Part shown: one piece after another, positions 1 through 7,315 of the stretch
Numbering within the stretch: the stretch's first letter is position 1
How the letters are laid out: the number at the start of each line of letters is the position of its first letter
NCBI GenBank assembly: GCA_964578485.1
Contig: CAZODA010000061.1
Span: 1 to 16,640, forward strand
Direction of reading: 5' to 3'
DNA: 16,640 bases
Source of the DNA: CAZODA01 sp964578485
Lineage (GTDB): Bacteria; Bacteroidota; Bacteroidia; Bacteroidales; Marinilabiliaceae
Translations under genes and position numbers: made by a program
Notes under the pieces: generated by a model
The model's input: only the letters and a program-made list of their open reading frames with translations
Database searches by the model: none
Told to the model about the DNA's origin: nothing

Positions 1-82
1 AAAAAATATTTAGATAAATTAAAACTTTCGTCTTATTATTTCGTATTTACTTTCTATAAACCAAAGTCTGATACAAATTACA

Positions 83-1522
83 ATGCCTAAAAGATATATT
101 AAGCCAATTTTATATGAGGAGCCGGAGAGCTACATTGACAGAATGCAAAGATTGGCAAGACACAACACAGAATTAAGGAATCAGTTAAAAAATTTGGTTA
201 CTCGATTTACTTCCATCGAGCGACAGAATCAAGAATACCAGGAAACTCTTAATAAATTTTTATCTGAGTCTGACAAAAAACTTAAGGATGCGCGGAGACA
301 TTCTCGCAGGATTCATACTGTATCTGTGATATATGTATCTGTAAAAGGTTTTGAAAGATTATATAAGACAGACAATCCTGCACCTTTGATTGATATGTTG
401 GATGAGCTTTACCTTGCTCTTGAAAATATCGCTTTTGCGAACAATATTGTTAAATTAAAATCTGTTGGTGATGTAATGTTATATGCCGCAGGATTGATGG
501 TTGAGAACCGTACTAATCCTGTTGATATTGTTCGTGTAGCCCTTGAGATGCAGCAGGCGGCAAAGCAAATAAAAACTTCAAATGGTGAATGTTTTTGGGA
601 ACTTAAAATAGGAGTGCATACCGGTCCTGTCACAGCACTTCCGAGTCCAAGCAAAGGTTCTACTTATAATTTAACCGGTGATAGTATTAATATTGTTTGC
701 AGGGTAGGAGAAGCTACGCCAAGTTTTTCTATTGGAATTACCGGTATGACTTTTGAGTTGATAAAAGAGTTTTTTCAGATCAGGAAATTAGGGAAGTTGC
801 CAGTAAAATATAAAGGTAACATAGGATTTTATGTTGTTGAAGGACTTTTACCTGAGTTGCGATCTGAAGAGAATGAAGTGCTTCCCAATGACAATTTTAT
901 ATTAAAATATGGTAATTTGAAATTTATGGATATTCAGGAGGAATTACTTGATTATCTTGAAAAGAAATTACCATCTACTTTATATTATCATAATATTAAG
1001 CACACGATTGATGTTATTACTGAGGTTGAATTAATAGGCTGGGCTGAGGGTGTTTCGGAGAACGATATTTTATTGTTAAAATTTGCTGCTTTGTTTCATG
1101 ATGCCGGTCATACAATAAGTTATAAGGATCATGAATATTATGGAACTGTAATGGCAAAAGAAAAGTTGGCGAGCCATGATTTTCCACAAAATGCTATTGA
1201 TAAGATATGTCGTTTGATTATGTCAACCAAGATGCCTCCTGATCCCAAAGATTTACTTGAGAAGATAATGTGTGATTCTGATTTGGATTATTTGGGGCGT
1301 ACCGATTTTATACCTGTTTCTAATGCTTTATATGAAGAGTTGAAAGTTCGTAATATGATTGGATCTTTAAAGCAATGGAACGAACATCAGTTAGAATTCA
1401 TTAAAAAGCATCAGTATTTCACAAGAACTGCTCAACAATTAAGGGAGGTGAATAAGCAACAACAGATAGCACGTTTGAAACATCTAATCGCATCGGGCAA
1501 TAGTGAAGGATCAGTTGAGTAA
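83..1522 (+). CDS. Class III cyclase-like domain fused to HD phosphohydrolase domain
   Basis: This 479-residue soluble protein has three parts. Residues about 20-75 are charged and probably coiled coil. Residues about 78-255 resemble a class III adenylate/guanylate cyclase: GVHTGPV (177-183), the second metal aspartate in SVGD (D130), K126 before it, and the N203/R207 pair of the transition-state motif. The first metal aspartate, expected in a DIxGFT-like motif, is serine (S86 in YVSVKGF), so cyclase activity is uncertain. Residues about 285-450 are an HD domain with H303, H307, the HD pair H339-D340, H343 and H350, and a late D398/D400/D402 cluster, consistent with a metal-dependent phosphodiesterase fold. 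There is no membrane segment. The first ATG is used and no Shine-Dalgarno is visible. One base separates its stop from the convergent stop at 1524. A role making, sensing or degrading a cyclic nucleotide is inference; the substrate is unknown. Confidence 0.85.
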   Translation: MPKRYIKPILYEEPESYIDRMQRLARHNTELRNQLKNLVTRFTSIERQNQEYQETLNKFLSESDKKLKDARRHSRRIHTVSVIYVSVKGFERLYKTDNPAPLIDMLDELYLALENIAFANNIVKLKSVGDVMLYAAGLMVENRTNPVDIVRVALEMQQAAKQIKTSNGECFWELKIGVHTGPVTALPSPSKGSTYNLTGDSINIVCRVGEATPSFSIGITGMTFELIKEFFQIRKLGKLPVKYKGNIGFYVVEGLLPELRSEENEVLPNDNFILKYGNLKFMDIQEELLDYLEKKLPSTLYYHNIKHTIDVITEVELIGWAEGVSENDILLLKFAALFHDAGHTISYKDHEYYGTVMAKEKLASHDFPQNAIDKICRLIMSTKMPPDPKDLLEKIMCDSDLDYLGRTDFIPVSNALYEELKVRNMIGSLKQWNEHQLEFIKKHQYFTRTAQQLREVNKQQQIARLKHLIASGNSEGSVE

Positions 1523-1523
1523 G

Positions 1524-2666
1524 TTAATCTTTAAAATATAAGTTTATTAATATAATTTCAGGACGGTTGCCTGTTCTAACCGGCGGGCCCCATGTACCAA
1601 ATCCTGTGCTGACATAGAAGTTGGTATTTTCTTTTTTCATGTAGCCTCTGCTTAGTTCAAAAATTCTGTTTGTAATATATCCAAAAGGCCACAGTTGTCC
1701 ATGATGTGTATGTCCCGATAATTGAAGGTCGATATTTGCCTTTGCTGCTTCCTCAAGGTTATAAGGCTGGTGATCTAAAAGTATGATAGGTTTACTATGG
1801 TCTATATCGGCCATTAGTTCTTGAAGTGTTAATCTTGCTGTTCCACTGCTCCATCTTTTATGCAGGTCTTCTCTGCCAATAAGATAGAAGTTGTTGTTAA
1901 TAGAAATAGCAGTATCTCTTAACACTTTGATTCCATTTTTTTCCAGATAATTTACCGAAGCTTCTCCGCCTCCTATATATTCATGATTTCCTGTGCATGT
2001 AAATACTCCTAAAGGTGCTTTAAGTTGTTGCAGGCAATTTCCGAGATTTTGTTTAATAACCGGTTTTACATCTTCATCCAAAATATCTCCTGCGAAAAGT
2101 ATAATATCAGGATTTAATTCATTTATCATTTTAACGAGTCTGCTTGTTTTTCTTGGTCCTATTATAGTGCCAAGGTGAATATCTGAAGCAGCAACAATAC
2201 GTAGTGATTGCAAGTTTCCTGCATACTTGGGTATTGATAGGTCTAAACGACTTGTTTTTGGATACCGGGTATTGATATGCCCAAAAAGGATTATTAGGCC
2301 ACTTAAAGAAGAAATAATGACAAATAATTTTAATTTTAAAACAACTATACTCCCCTTATTTATTATATGGATAAATGGGATAAAATAATTTGCCACCCTC
2401 AACAAGTCTGTCAGCAACAACATAAGCGTGATATATAGCATTGCGGCAAACCATAGAGCTCCGATCCAATGGAGTGTTATTGCTATTGAATGATACCATA
2501 CTTTTTCGAGTGAACGCCCAAAGATATAAGCGACAAACATTAAAGTCATAAACAATATAAACCAGGGGCGAAGTGACGGTACTGCTTCAAGTGCCTGCCA
2601 GCCTCTAAAGGCTATGTAAAAATTCACTAAAGCATGAACTATGAAAAATATGATAAAAAACATCAT
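1524..2666 (-). CDS. Membrane-anchored calcineurin-like metallophosphoesterase
   Basis: This 380-residue protein has about four hydrophobic segments in residues 1-130 (near 2-20, 35-50, 65-85 and 110-130). A calcineurin-type dimetal phosphoesterase domain follows, with motifs in canonical order: DIHLG (D162, H164), GDILDE (D194), GNHEY (N227, H228), H299 in LLDHQP, and GHTHHGQ (H319, H321). All expected metal ligands are present, so it should be active. This arrangement resembles the YkuE/YaeI-type phosphoesterases, some of which act on lipid-linked or UDP-sugar phosphate substrates; the substrate here cannot be read from sequence. It lies 24 bp downstream of glyA on the same strand with no promoter evident, so co-transcription with glyA is likely. 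The start may be M1 or the adjacent M2. Confidence 0.9.
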   Translation of the reverse strand: MMFFIIFFIVHALVNFYIAFRGWQALEAVPSLRPWFILFMTLMFVAYIFGRSLEKVWYHSIAITLHWIGALWFAAMLYITLMLLLTDLLRVANYFIPFIHIINKGSIVVLKLKLFVIISSLSGLIILFGHINTRYPKTSRLDLSIPKYAGNLQSLRIVAASDIHLGTIIGPRKTSRLVKMINELNPDIILFAGDILDEDVKPVIKQNLGNCLQQLKAPLGVFTCTGNHEYIGGGEASVNYLEKNGIKVLRDTAISINNNFYLIGREDLHKRWSSGTARLTLQELMADIDHSKPIILLDHQPYNLEEAAKANIDLQLSGHTHHGQLWPFGYITNRIFELSRGYMKKENTNFYVSTGFGTWGPPVRTGNRPEIILINLYFKD

Positions 2667-2690
2667 CGCTTATTTGCTTTTGCAACAATA

Positions 2691-3971
2691 TCAATCAACA
2701 TATAAAGGAAAATCTTTCATCATCTCATTAACTTTCTTTCGTACTCCTGAAATTACATTTTCATCATCCGGATTTGACAAAACCTGATCTATAAAATCTA
2801 CAACAGCTACAATATGGTTTTCTTTGATTCCCCGTGTTGTAATGGCAGCTGTTCCCAATCTTATTCCGGATGTTTGGAATGGTGAACGATCATCAAAAGG
2901 AACCATGTTTTTGTTAATAGTGATATCGGCAAGTACCAGAGTGTTTTCAGCTTTTTTACCTGTAAGTTTTGGAAATTTAGTTCTTAAATCGACAAGCATG
3001 CTATGATTTTCTGTTCCTCCGGAAACAATTTTATATCCTTTTTTTATTAACAGGCTTGCCATTTCTGCGGCATTCTTTTTTACCTGTGCTTGATATTTTT
3101 TGTATTCAGGCTGGAGTGCCTCAAAAAAGGATACTGCTTTTGCAGCAATAACATGCTCTAATGGCCCACCTTGAATACCCGGAAAAACTGATGAATCTAA
3201 TAGCGATGACATTTTGCGCACCACACCCTTCCTTGTTGTTTTTCCAAAGGGATTATCAAAATCTTCACCCATCAAAATAATACCGCCTCTCGGACCACGC
3301 AATGTTTTATGTGTGGTGGAAGTTACCACATGGGCATAGTCAATAGGATTGTTTAAAAGACCTGCTGCAATTAGTCCTGCCGGATGTGCCATATCTATCA
3401 TTAATATCGCAGAGATTTTATCTGCAATTTCACGCATACGTTTATAATCCCAGTCGCGTGAATAGGCCGACGCACCTCCTATGATGAGTTTGGGCTTATG
3501 CTCAAGAGCAAGAGCTTCCATCATATCATAATCAACCAGTCCACTTTCTTTTTTAACTCCATAGGCTATAGGTTTATACCATAATCCGGAACTGTTAACA
3601 GGCGATCCGTGTGAAAGATGTCCGCCATGAGCCAGATCAAGGCCTAAGAATGTATCGCCGGGCTCTAATACAGTCATTAAGACAGCCATATTTGCCTGAG
3701 CGCCACTATGTGGTTGCACATTTGCCCATTGCGCATTAAATAATTCTTTAAGTCTTTCAATAGCTAGATTTTCACTTTGATCAACAATCTGACATCCCCC
3801 ATAGTATCTGGCACCGGGTAATCCTTCTGCATATTTATTTGTTAATACGCTTCCCATCGCTTCCATTACCTGGGGACTGACAAAGTTCTCCGAAGCAATC
3901 AGTTCAAGGCCATCCATCTGCCTTTGTTGTTCTTGTCTGATTAAATTGAAAATCTGGTCGTCTCGTTTCAT
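2691..3971 (-). CDS. glyA: Serine hydroxymethyltransferase
   Basis: The enzyme is a PLP-dependent cytosolic protein that interconverts serine and glycine and charges tetrahydrofolate with a one-carbon unit for purine, thymidylate and methionine synthesis. The 426-residue length is normal for bacteria. Diagnostic stretches are ELIASENF (23-30), the TNKYAEG/PGARYYGG region (45-59), HSGAQAN (88-94), DMAHPAGL (193-200) and the PLP-lysine motif STTHKT with K222. The ATG at 3971 begins MKRDDQIF, as expected for the family. Its own TAnnTTTG promoter lies in the 97-bp gap after the CLC gene. The metallophosphoesterase follows after 24 bp. Confidence 0.98.
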   Translation of the reverse strand: MKRDDQIFNLIRQEQQRQMDGLELIASENFVSPQVMEAMGSVLTNKYAEGLPGARYYGGCQIVDQSENLAIERLKELFNAQWANVQPHSGAQANMAVLMTVLEPGDTFLGLDLAHGGHLSHGSPVNSSGLWYKPIAYGVKKESGLVDYDMMEALALEHKPKLIIGGASAYSRDWDYKRMREIADKISAILMIDMAHPAGLIAAGLLNNPIDYAHVVTSTTHKTLRGPRGGIILMGEDFDNPFGKTTRKGVVRKMSSLLDSSVFPGIQGGPLEHVIAAKAVSFFEALQPEYKKYQAQVKKNAAEMASLLIKKGYKIVSGGTENHSMLVDLRTKFPKLTGKKAENTLVLADITINKNMVPFDDRSPFQTSGIRLGTAAITTRGIKENHIVAVVDFIDQVLSNPDDENVISGVRKKVNEMMKDFPLYVD

Positions 3972-4035
3972 TATTTTGTAATTATAAAGTGAGTGTTATG
4001 AACTCTAAGAAATATCTTTAGGAATTAAAAAGTCT

Positions 4036-4068
4036 CAAAGGTAGTTTTTTCATCATTATAATCATCAA
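4036..4068 (-). promoter_or_regulatory. glyA promoter (Bacteroidota type)
   Basis: On the minus strand TACCTTTG (4036-4043) fits the -7 consensus TAnnTTTG, with TTG (4066-4068) 22 bases upstream. This predicts a start site near 4030 and a 5' leader of about 58 nt for glyA. The -33 element abuts the stop codon of the CLC gene. Confidence 0.65.
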
Positions 4069-5856
4069 TTATTCATCTGAAAAATAAAGTAAGATCCTGC
4101 GGTAAGCAGAAAAAATCTTGGATTTCGATACAAAACCAACATATTTATTGTTTTCTACAACAGGTAGATTCCATGCTCCGGTTTCCTGAAATTTTCTCAT
4201 TACGTCATCCATTGTATCTGTCGCATCTATAAATGCCGGTGGAATTGTCATTAGTTGCTTAACTTTATATTTAGAGTAAAGTTCATTGTTAAACATTATT
4301 TCTCTTATATCATCTAAAATAACAATTCCCAATAGTTTATTGTTTTCATCAATAACGGGAAATAGATTGCGCCTGGCTTTAGCAATGATTTTTACAAGCT
4401 CGCCCAATGTTTGTTCAGGTTCTACTGTTAGAAAATTGGTTTCTATTACTTTATCTAATTTTAATAAGGTAAGGATGGCCTTATCTTTATGATGAGTAAT
4501 TAGTTCTCCTCTTCGAGCCAAACGTTCGGTATAAATTGTGTGGGGTTCAAAATATCTATCCGTCAGAAAAGATATAGCTGACACAGTGATCAGTGGAATA
4601 AAAAGTGCATAACCATTTGTTATTTCAGCAATCAAGAATATAGCCGTCAAGGGAGCATGCATAACTCCCGACATCAATCCTGCCATTCCAACTAAGGTGA
4701 AATGTGAAACCGGAAGATCGGCACCTAATTCATTTAGCACAAGAACCAAAAAATAACCTGTAACACCACCAAGGAACAAGGTAGGACCAAAAATTCCTCC
4801 AACTCCACCACTGGCATTTGTAAGGGTAGAGGCTACTACTTTAAAGCCTATTATCAGTAATAAAACAACAAATATTGCAATTGTGCTGTCTTTAAGGGTA
4901 TAGAAAATACTGTTTTCAACAATGGTATATGAACTGTCTGATAGTAAGGATTTTATTGTGTCATAACCTTCACCGTAAAGGGGAGGAAAAATAAAAATAA
5001 GAACACTAAGTATTAAGCCTCCTATCAACCATTTGATATAAGGGTTGGTGATTTTGTTCATTCGCTTTTCAAGACGCAAAGTCCCCCTTGTCATGTATAA
5101 AGAAACAAATCCTCCTACTACCCCGAGTAAAATATAAAAAGGTAAATTTGAGAGTTCAAAAGGAGCTTCAAGTATAAAAGTAAATTCAGCACCTTTGCCC
5201 AAGAAAAAATATGCAACAGAAGTAGCACATACAGCCGATAACAACAAAGGAACAATTGATGCAACAGTTAAATCTAACATTAAAACTTCCATGGTAAACA
5301 TCATACCGGCAATTGGAGCTTTAAAAATTCCTGCAATTGCCCCTGCTGCACCACAGCCGATTAACAGAGTAACAGTTTTGTAATTTAGCTGGAATAAGCG
5401 CCCAAGTGTAGAACCAATGGAAGAACCCGTTAAAACAATTGGAGCTTCAGCACCTACAGAGCCTCCAAATCCAATTGTAAAAGTACTCGCTATTATGGAA
5501 GTGAAAGAATTATGCGCCCTTAGATTACTGTTCTTTTTGGAAATTGCATGCAAGATTTTTGTAATACCATGACTTATATCGTCCTTTACTATGAAACGAA
5601 CAAAGAGCATAGTAATGAAGGTTCCAATCATGGGATATAGAAGGTACAAAAAATTCCAGCCTGAAAAGTCAAAACCTTTTGTTAATAATTCATGCATGAA
5701 ATTGATTGCATTTTTTAAAATTACAGCAGCCAATCCACTAAAAATCCCAACTATAATTGCTAGGATTAACAAGAAATTATTATGTGAAATGTTGCGTACC
5801 CGCCAAATCAGGAAACTGCCAAATAATTTGGAAAACTTCTCTGAAAGAATTTGCAT
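4069..5856 (-). CDS. CLC-family chloride channel/transporter with C-terminal CBS pair
   Basis: This 595-residue polytopic inner-membrane protein has a voltage-gated ClC domain (about 25-445) and two CBS domains (about 473-524 and 534-588). The anion-pathway signatures are recognisable: SHGIT (95-99, in place of GSGIP), GSVGAEAP (132-139) with the gating glutamate E137, GIFGP (354-358), and Y442 in the position of the chloride-coordinating tyrosine. At the E. coli ClC-ec1 internal proton glutamate (E203), my alignment of APIAGMMFTMEVL gives valine (V191), while the preceding E190 is kept. Loss of that residue may mean weaker proton coupling or channel-like behaviour; this is inference. The CBS pair probably binds adenine nucleotides. 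The gene is transcribed from a TAnnTTTG promoter in the divergent gap to the GroES-like gene. Confidence 0.95.
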   Translation of the reverse strand: MQILSEKFSKLFGSFLIWRVRNISHNNFLLILAIIVGIFSGLAAVILKNAINFMHELLTKGFDFSGWNFLYLLYPMIGTFITMLFVRFIVKDDISHGITKILHAISKKNSNLRAHNSFTSIIASTFTIGFGGSVGAEAPIVLTGSSIGSTLGRLFQLNYKTVTLLIGCGAAGAIAGIFKAPIAGMMFTMEVLMLDLTVASIVPLLLSAVCATSVAYFFLGKGAEFTFILEAPFELSNLPFYILLGVVGGFVSLYMTRGTLRLEKRMNKITNPYIKWLIGGLILSVLIFIFPPLYGEGYDTIKSLLSDSSYTIVENSIFYTLKDSTIAIFVVLLLIIGFKVVASTLTNASGGVGGIFGPTLFLGGVTGYFLVLVLNELGADLPVSHFTLVGMAGLMSGVMHAPLTAIFLIAEITNGYALFIPLITVSAISFLTDRYFEPHTIYTERLARRGELITHHKDKAILTLLKLDKVIETNFLTVEPEQTLGELVKIIAKARRNLFPVIDENNKLLGIVILDDIREIMFNNELYSKYKVKQLMTIPPAFIDATDTMDDVMRKFQETGAWNLPVVENNKYVGFVSKSKIFSAYRRILLYFSDE

Positions 5857-5903
5857 TTTATTGAATTTGATGTTGCGAATTTAGTTTTTAATTAACAATA
5901 TTT

Positions 5904-5936
5904 CAAAATTATTCTTAGCCACTATTATTTTTTCAA
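5904..5936 (-). promoter_or_regulatory. Promoter of the CLC gene
   Basis: The minus strand has TAATTTTG (5904-5911), a full match to TAnnTTTG, with TTG at 5934-5936. The 22-base spacing is identical to the glyA promoter. The predicted leader is about 40 nt. Confidence 0.65.
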
Positions 5937-6207
5937 ATTAATTAATAATAGTTTATACTTTTTTGTTGTTTGCTGATTAAAAAGGCTCATTTTAAATCAT
6001 TTGTTACATCTTACAAAAATACTTTTTGCTTTTATAAGATATAATATTTATGTAAATGAATAATTATATTTTGTAAAATATCTATGATATGTTGATTTAT
6101 TTTGAGATTTAAGTAATTTTTATTTTTTTATGAGGATAAAAAAATATGAGTGTTAATTTTTTGTTTACTGAGAACTTAAAGAATAGAAGTTTTTTCAGAC
6201 AATAATG

Positions 6208-6215
6208 TATATTTG
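6208..6215 (+). promoter_or_regulatory. -7 box of the GroES-like gene
   Basis: TATATTTG matches TAnnTTTG and ends only 15 bases before the ATG. Transcription would begin roughly 8-10 nt before the start codon, giving an almost leaderless mRNA. No convincing TTG -33 element was found at the usual spacing. Confidence 0.5.
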
Positions 6216-6230
6216 TAAAAAAATAATAAG

Positions 6231-6614
6231 ATGCCACTTGGAATTGAAGAAAAGGATATAAATAGTTTTATTATGGTTGGTGACAGGGTTTTGATAAAAC
6301 CACGCGTCCCACACGATAAGACCAGGTCAGGCTTATATCTTCCTCCAAATATTCAGGAAAAAGAAAAAGTATTTACCGGTTTTGTGGTAAAAGTAGGACC
6401 GGGATATCCTATACCTGCCATTGCTGAAACTGATGAACCATGGATGTCAAAGGGTGATGATGTGAAATATGTTCCTCTGCAACCTAAAGAAGGCGATGTT
6501 GCTGTTTATCTTCAGAACAGCGCTGTTGAAATTGAATTCAATAGGAATAAATATGTGATTGTTCCAAATTCAGCTATTCTAATGCTTATTCGCGACGAAG
6601 GATTTTTAGAATAA
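6231..6614 (+). CDS. GroES-like (Cpn10 fold) co-chaperonin family protein
   Basis: The protein has 127 residues, about 30 more than a canonical GroES. VGDRVLIKPR (17-26), TRSGLYLPPN (31-40, in the place of the mobile loop), TGFVVKVGPG (48-57), the GDDVKYVPLQ region near 78-87, and a C-terminal KYVIVPNSAILMLIRDEG follow the order of the Cpn10 fold. The extra length lies mainly in an insertion after VGPG (YPIPAIAETDEPWMSKG). GroES caps the GroEL folding chamber, but no groEL gene adjoins it here, so it is probably an accessory paralogue rather than the main groS gene. Its substrate or partner is not evident. The gene is monocistronic by context; a heptamer array starts 5 bp after its stop. Confidence 0.85.
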   Translation: MPLGIEEKDINSFIMVGDRVLIKPRVPHDKTRSGLYLPPNIQEKEKVFTGFVVKVGPGYPIPAIAETDEPWMSKGDDVKYVPLQPKEGDVAVYLQNSAVEIEFNRNKYVIVPNSAILMLIRDEGFLE

Positions 6615-6619
6615 CTTAT

Positions 6620-6742
6620 CAATGATCAATTAACAGTCATCAGTCATCAGTCATCAGTCATCAGTCATCAATGATCAGTCATCAGTCATCAGTCATCAAT
6701 GATCAGTCATCAGTCATCAGTCATCAATGATCAGTCATCAGT
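6620..6742 (+). repeat. Heptamer tandem array with 28-bp higher-order unit
   Basis: Fifteen perfectly phased 7-mers run from 6634 to 6738. Unit A is CAGTCAT and unit B is CAATGAT. The order is A5-B-A3-B-A3-B-A, then a partial A; two earlier in-phase units (CAATGAT, then CAATTAA) extend the start to 6620. The regular AAAB pattern makes a 28-bp higher-order repeat, and each B-A junction creates the palindrome TGATCA (6672, 6700, 6728). Confidence 0.92.
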
Positions 6743-6793
6743 AAAATGTTGAGGACAACGTAGTTGGAGTTTTTGTTATTAGTTTTTAATGTA

Positions 6794-6814
6794 CTCAAAG
6801 CATCCTGCTTTGAG
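6794..6814. repeat. Perfect hairpin, 9-bp stem and 3-nt loop
   Basis: CTCAAAGCA (6794-6802) and its exact reverse complement (6806-6814) flank the loop TCC. No T-tract follows on either strand, so it is not a clear intrinsic terminator. Confidence 0.7.
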
Positions 6815-6880
6815 AAAAGGTTTGATTCCTGTAATTGGCAAATATAAACCCGTATATTTTGGTGATTTAACGCCCCTATT

Positions 6881-7136
6881 GCTCCCCTTTTGAAGGGGAG
6901 CTGTCCGAAGGTTGAGCGAAGCGAAATCCCGTATACCGCGCGAGCGGGATACGGGAACCAGCTACAGGTTAAACAGAATAAACTTTATTATAACACAATT
7001 CTCTTTGTTTTCCCGGACTCCGGGAAGTCGGATCCCCTTGTCTATGAGGGCTTTACCTCCCGTTCTCGGCAAGCCTCGGCGGGATTTCGCTGTGCTACCC
7101 CTCCGATCTTCGATCACCTCCCCTTTGCAGGGGAGG
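6881..7136. repeat. GC-rich palindromic block bounded by C4/G4 hairpins
   Basis: The left hairpin has stem GCTCCCCTT (6881-6889), loop TTG and perfect complement to 6901. The right hairpin has stem CCTCCCCT (7117-7124), loop TTGC and complement to 7136. Between them lie a hairpin with stem CCCGTAT plus CCGC and a GCGA loop (6928-6955) and one with stem TTCCCGG and loop ACT (7010-7026). The base composition differs from the surrounding AT-rich DNA. This is a candidate non-autonomous repeat unit; no transposase is encoded. Confidence 0.6.
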
Positions 7137-7165
7137 AGTTATTTGCAAGATTTCAGCCTATAAAT

Positions 7166-7197
7166 CAACTAATCTGCTAATCATCACTTCTACTAAT
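7166..7197 (+). repeat. Degenerate octamer tandem array, first copy
   Basis: Four phased 8-mers read CAACTAAT, CTGCTAAT, CATCACTT and CTACTAAT. They directly follow a 15-base block, TTTCAGCCTATAAAT, that recurs inverted near 16148-16162. Confidence 0.6.
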
Positions 7198-7203
7198 TAA
7201 TAA

Positions 7204-7238
7204 CCCGAAACCCAAAACTCAAAACTCGAAACTATTTT
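7204..7238 (+). repeat. Degenerate heptamer array
   Basis: Five phased 7-mers read CCCGAAA, CCCAAAA, CTCAAAA, CTCGAAA and CTATTTT. The 7-bp period is the same as in the array at 6620-6742 although the sequence is unrelated. Confidence 0.55.
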
Positions 7239-7267
7239 CAACGACGAAGTTCTAAACTTTTTTCAAT

Positions 7268-7315
7268 CTGTTAATCAACTAATCAACTAATCTGCTAATT
7301 AACTAATTTACTGTT
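7268..7315 (+). repeat. Degenerate octamer tandem array, second copy
   Basis: Six phased 8-mers read CTGTTAAT, CAACTAAT, CAACTAAT, CTGCTAAT, TAACTAAT and TTACTGTT. The 15-base stretch 7290-7304 recurs inverted at 16081-16095. Confidence 0.65.

Larger units (their letters stand above)
5857..6230. other. AT-rich divergent intergenic region
   Basis: This 374-bp gap lies between the CLC gene (leftward) and the GroES-like gene (rightward). It is strongly AT-rich and carries outward promoters at both ends (5904-5936 and 6208-6215). An additional TACTTTTTG around 6020-6028 is close to the -7 consensus but has an extra T. No open reading frame, RNA gene or obvious repeat was seen in the middle. Confidence 0.6.

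Noticed and set aside
5591..5884. 97-codon plus-strand frame opposite the start of the CLC gene
   Set aside because: It is the antisense shadow of a strongly conserved coding region.
6620..6742. CRISPR-like array
   Set aside because: The units are 7 bp, contiguous and without unique spacers, and there are no cas genes; this is a simple tandem repeat.
6794..6814. Intrinsic terminator of the GroES-like gene
   Set aside because: The stem is perfect but A-rich sequence, not a T-tract, follows on the plus strand, and it lies 180 bp beyond the stop.
6890..7180. Overlapping 96- and 83-codon plus-strand frames
   Set aside because: They translate through hairpins and GC-rich palindromes in a repeat cluster, two frames are open at once, and neither resembles a known protein.
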